Positions 5,365-6,439 of a stretch of 6,439 bases of DNA are shown here, piece after piece. The number at the start of each line of letters is the position of its first letter. Position 1 is the first letter of the stretch. Position numbers and translations under genes: made by a program. The notes below the pieces were generated by a model. That model saw nothing but the letters and a program-made list of their open reading frames with translations, ran no database searches and was not told the DNA's origin. The stretch is from Verrucomicrobiia bacterium (GTDB lineage: Bacteria > Verrucomicrobiota > Verrucomicrobiae > Limisphaerales > UBA11358), in the NCBI GenBank assembly GCA_030042375.1, contig JASHZU010000011.1, forward strand, positions 1 through 6,439. The letters run 5' to 3'.

Positions 5365-6402
5365 TTATTTTGCAGTACTCGCTCTTACAACAGGGGCGAC
5401 AGTGGTCCCGAGCAATTCAATGCCGCGTAAAAAGTTCGGCTGCGCCAACTCCGCGACGTCCATCTGGAACGTAATCCGCGAAATGCCGCCCAACTCTTCG
5501 CTGTGGCGCAGGATTTTTTCCGCGACTTCTTCCGGGTTTCCCACCAGGAACGCACCGTGCCGGCTGCGCAGAGCATCGAATTGCGCACGCGTGACTGGCG
5601 GCCAGCCGCGTTCCTTGCCAATGCGCGTGAACGTTTTGGCGTAGCCGGGGAAAAAGTCATCGATCGCCTGCTGCGTCGTTTCGGCGACGTAGCCGACGGC
5701 ATGGACGCCCACTTTGAGCTTTTCCGGCGCATGACCGGCGCGCCGGCCAAATTCGCGGTAGATGTCCACGAGCGGACGGAAACGGCGCGTCTCGCCGCCG
5801 ATGATGGCCACCATCAACGGCAGGCCGAGCATTCCAGCGCGGGCGAAAGATTCCGGCGTGCCGCCCACGCCCACCCAAACCGGCAGCGGATTTTGCAACG
5901 GGCGCGGATACACGCCCTGCCCGGCCAGCGCCGGGCGATGTTTGCCGGACCACGTAATAAATTCATTTTCGCGCAGCTTCAGGAGCAACTCCAATTTCTC
6001 CGCATAGAGCGAATCGTAGTCGTTGAGTTGCAGCCCAAACAAAGGAAAGGCCTCGGTGAACGAGCCGCGACCGGCCACGATTTCCGCGCGGCCCTGCGAA
6101 AGCAGGTCCAGCGTGGCGAAATTTTGAAACACGCGCACCGGATCCGCCGCGCTCAAAACGGTGACGGCGCTGACCAGGCGGATGCTTTTGGTCTGCATGG
6201 CGGCGGCCGCGAGAATCATTTGCGGCGCGGAATCGAGATATTCCTTGCGATGATGTTCGCCCACGCCAAAGACGTCCAGGCCGACCTTGTCCGCGAGCTC
6301 AATTCGCTCCACCAGGTTGCGAATGCTGTCTGATGGACTGACGTTGATGCCCGCGCCGTTATCTTCGAATCGCGCGGCAAAACTGTCCACGCCAACCTGC
6401 AT
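5365..6402 (-). CDS. LLM-class (luciferase-like) flavin-dependent oxidoreductase
   Basis: The protein is 345 residues from ATG 6402, a normal length for the bacterial luciferase-like TIM-barrel monooxygenase family. These enzymes use reduced FMN (or F420 in some branches) to oxidise small molecules. Visible family blocks are MQVGVDSFAA (1-10), FGVGEHHR (45-52), SAVTVLSAADPVRVFQ (78-93), GRAEIVAGRGSFTEAFPLFG (104-123), PVWVGVGGTPES (174-185) and VGNPEEVAEKIL (287-298). They resemble the subgroup I remember as TIGR03858 (LLM_2I7G), whose substrate is unknown. The frame stays open to the right edge and a TTG at 6417 would add five residues. ATG 6402 is preferred because AAAAAGG lies four bases upstream and MQVGVDSF is the expected N-terminus. 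It may precede the HAD gene in one transcript, but the 226-base repeat-bearing gap argues for separate units. Confidence 0.92.
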   Translation of the reverse strand: MQVGVDSFAARFEDNGAGINVSPSDSIRNLVERIELADKVGLDVFGVGEHHRKEYLDSAPQMILAAAAMQTKSIRLVSAVTVLSAADPVRVFQNFATLDLLSQGRAEIVAGRGSFTEAFPLFGLQLNDYDSLYAEKLELLLKLRENEFITWSGKHRPALAGQGVYPRPLQNPLPVWVGVGGTPESFARAGMLGLPLMVAIIGGETRRFRPLVDIYREFGRRAGHAPEKLKVGVHAVGYVAETTQQAIDDFFPGYAKTFTRIGKERGWPPVTRAQFDALRSRHGAFLVGNPEEVAEKILRHSEELGGISRITFQMDVAELAQPNFLRGIELLGTTVAPVVRASTAK

Positions 6403-6439
6403 CACACCTTTTTGCAATGGTGTTGCTTCCCATCGTTCC

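Noticed and set aside
4425..5474. A 349-codon plus-strand ORF opposite the HAD gene
   Set aside because: Its length comes from high GC and lies antisense to a gene with all four HAD motifs; its own translation shows no recognisable domain and no start signal.
5503..6333. A 276-codon plus-strand ORF opposite the LLM oxidoreductase
   Set aside because: It is the antisense shadow of a clearly conserved gene; the translation is Arg/His/Gln-rich and without motifs.

Overview
The window looks like chromosomal DNA from a Gram-negative bacterium of the Verrucomicrobia (PVC group), possibly near the Pedosphaera/Limisphaerales lineage. This is inferred from three things: a prepilin of the 'H-X9-DG' type that is abundant in Verrucomicrobia and Planctomycetes, a secreted protein with a divergent InlB B-repeat, and moderately high GC with long shadow ORFs opposite the real genes. 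No rRNA, tRNA, CRISPR array, insertion sequence or integrase is visible. No gene-free stretch exceeds 300 bases; the longest are 3663-3905 and 5139-5364.

Layout. (1) 1-1063, minus: a PaaK/CapK-type adenylate-forming ligase that runs off the left edge. (2) 1064-1228: a divergent intergenic region with a possible minus-strand hairpin and T-run. (3) 1229-1687, plus: a 152-residue protein whose last 100 residues resemble the N-terminal domain of PilB/PilT/GspE secretion ATPases, with no ATPase domain. (4) 1693-2373, minus: a 2H phosphoesterase (2'-5' RNA ligase-like) converging on gene 3 with a 5-base gap. (5) 2427-3662, minus: a prepilin-like protein with a Gly-Pro repeat, a long Pro/Ser linker and a second, C-terminal membrane helix. 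(6) 3906-4343, plus: a small secreted protein with one B-repeat. (7) 4365-5138, minus: a HAD-IIA phosphatase. (8) 5139-5364: a spacer with an imperfect GGAGCTT-type repeat. (9) 5365-6402, minus: an LLM-class flavin-dependent oxidoreductase.

The most interesting part is 1229-3905. It pairs a stand-alone fragment of a pilus-ATPase fold with a prepilin predicted to be anchored at both ends. Both minus-strand genes here (prepilin and 2H phosphoesterase) are preceded by sequences with the GG-N10-GC spacing and TGGCAC core of sigma-54 promoters. A 7-bp direct repeat lies where a sigma-54 activator would bind upstream of the prepilin. The rest looks like ordinary chromosomal metabolism with no evident operon: gene orientation changes repeatedly and most neighbours appear functionally unrelated. 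All family calls come from reading motifs; no database search was run.
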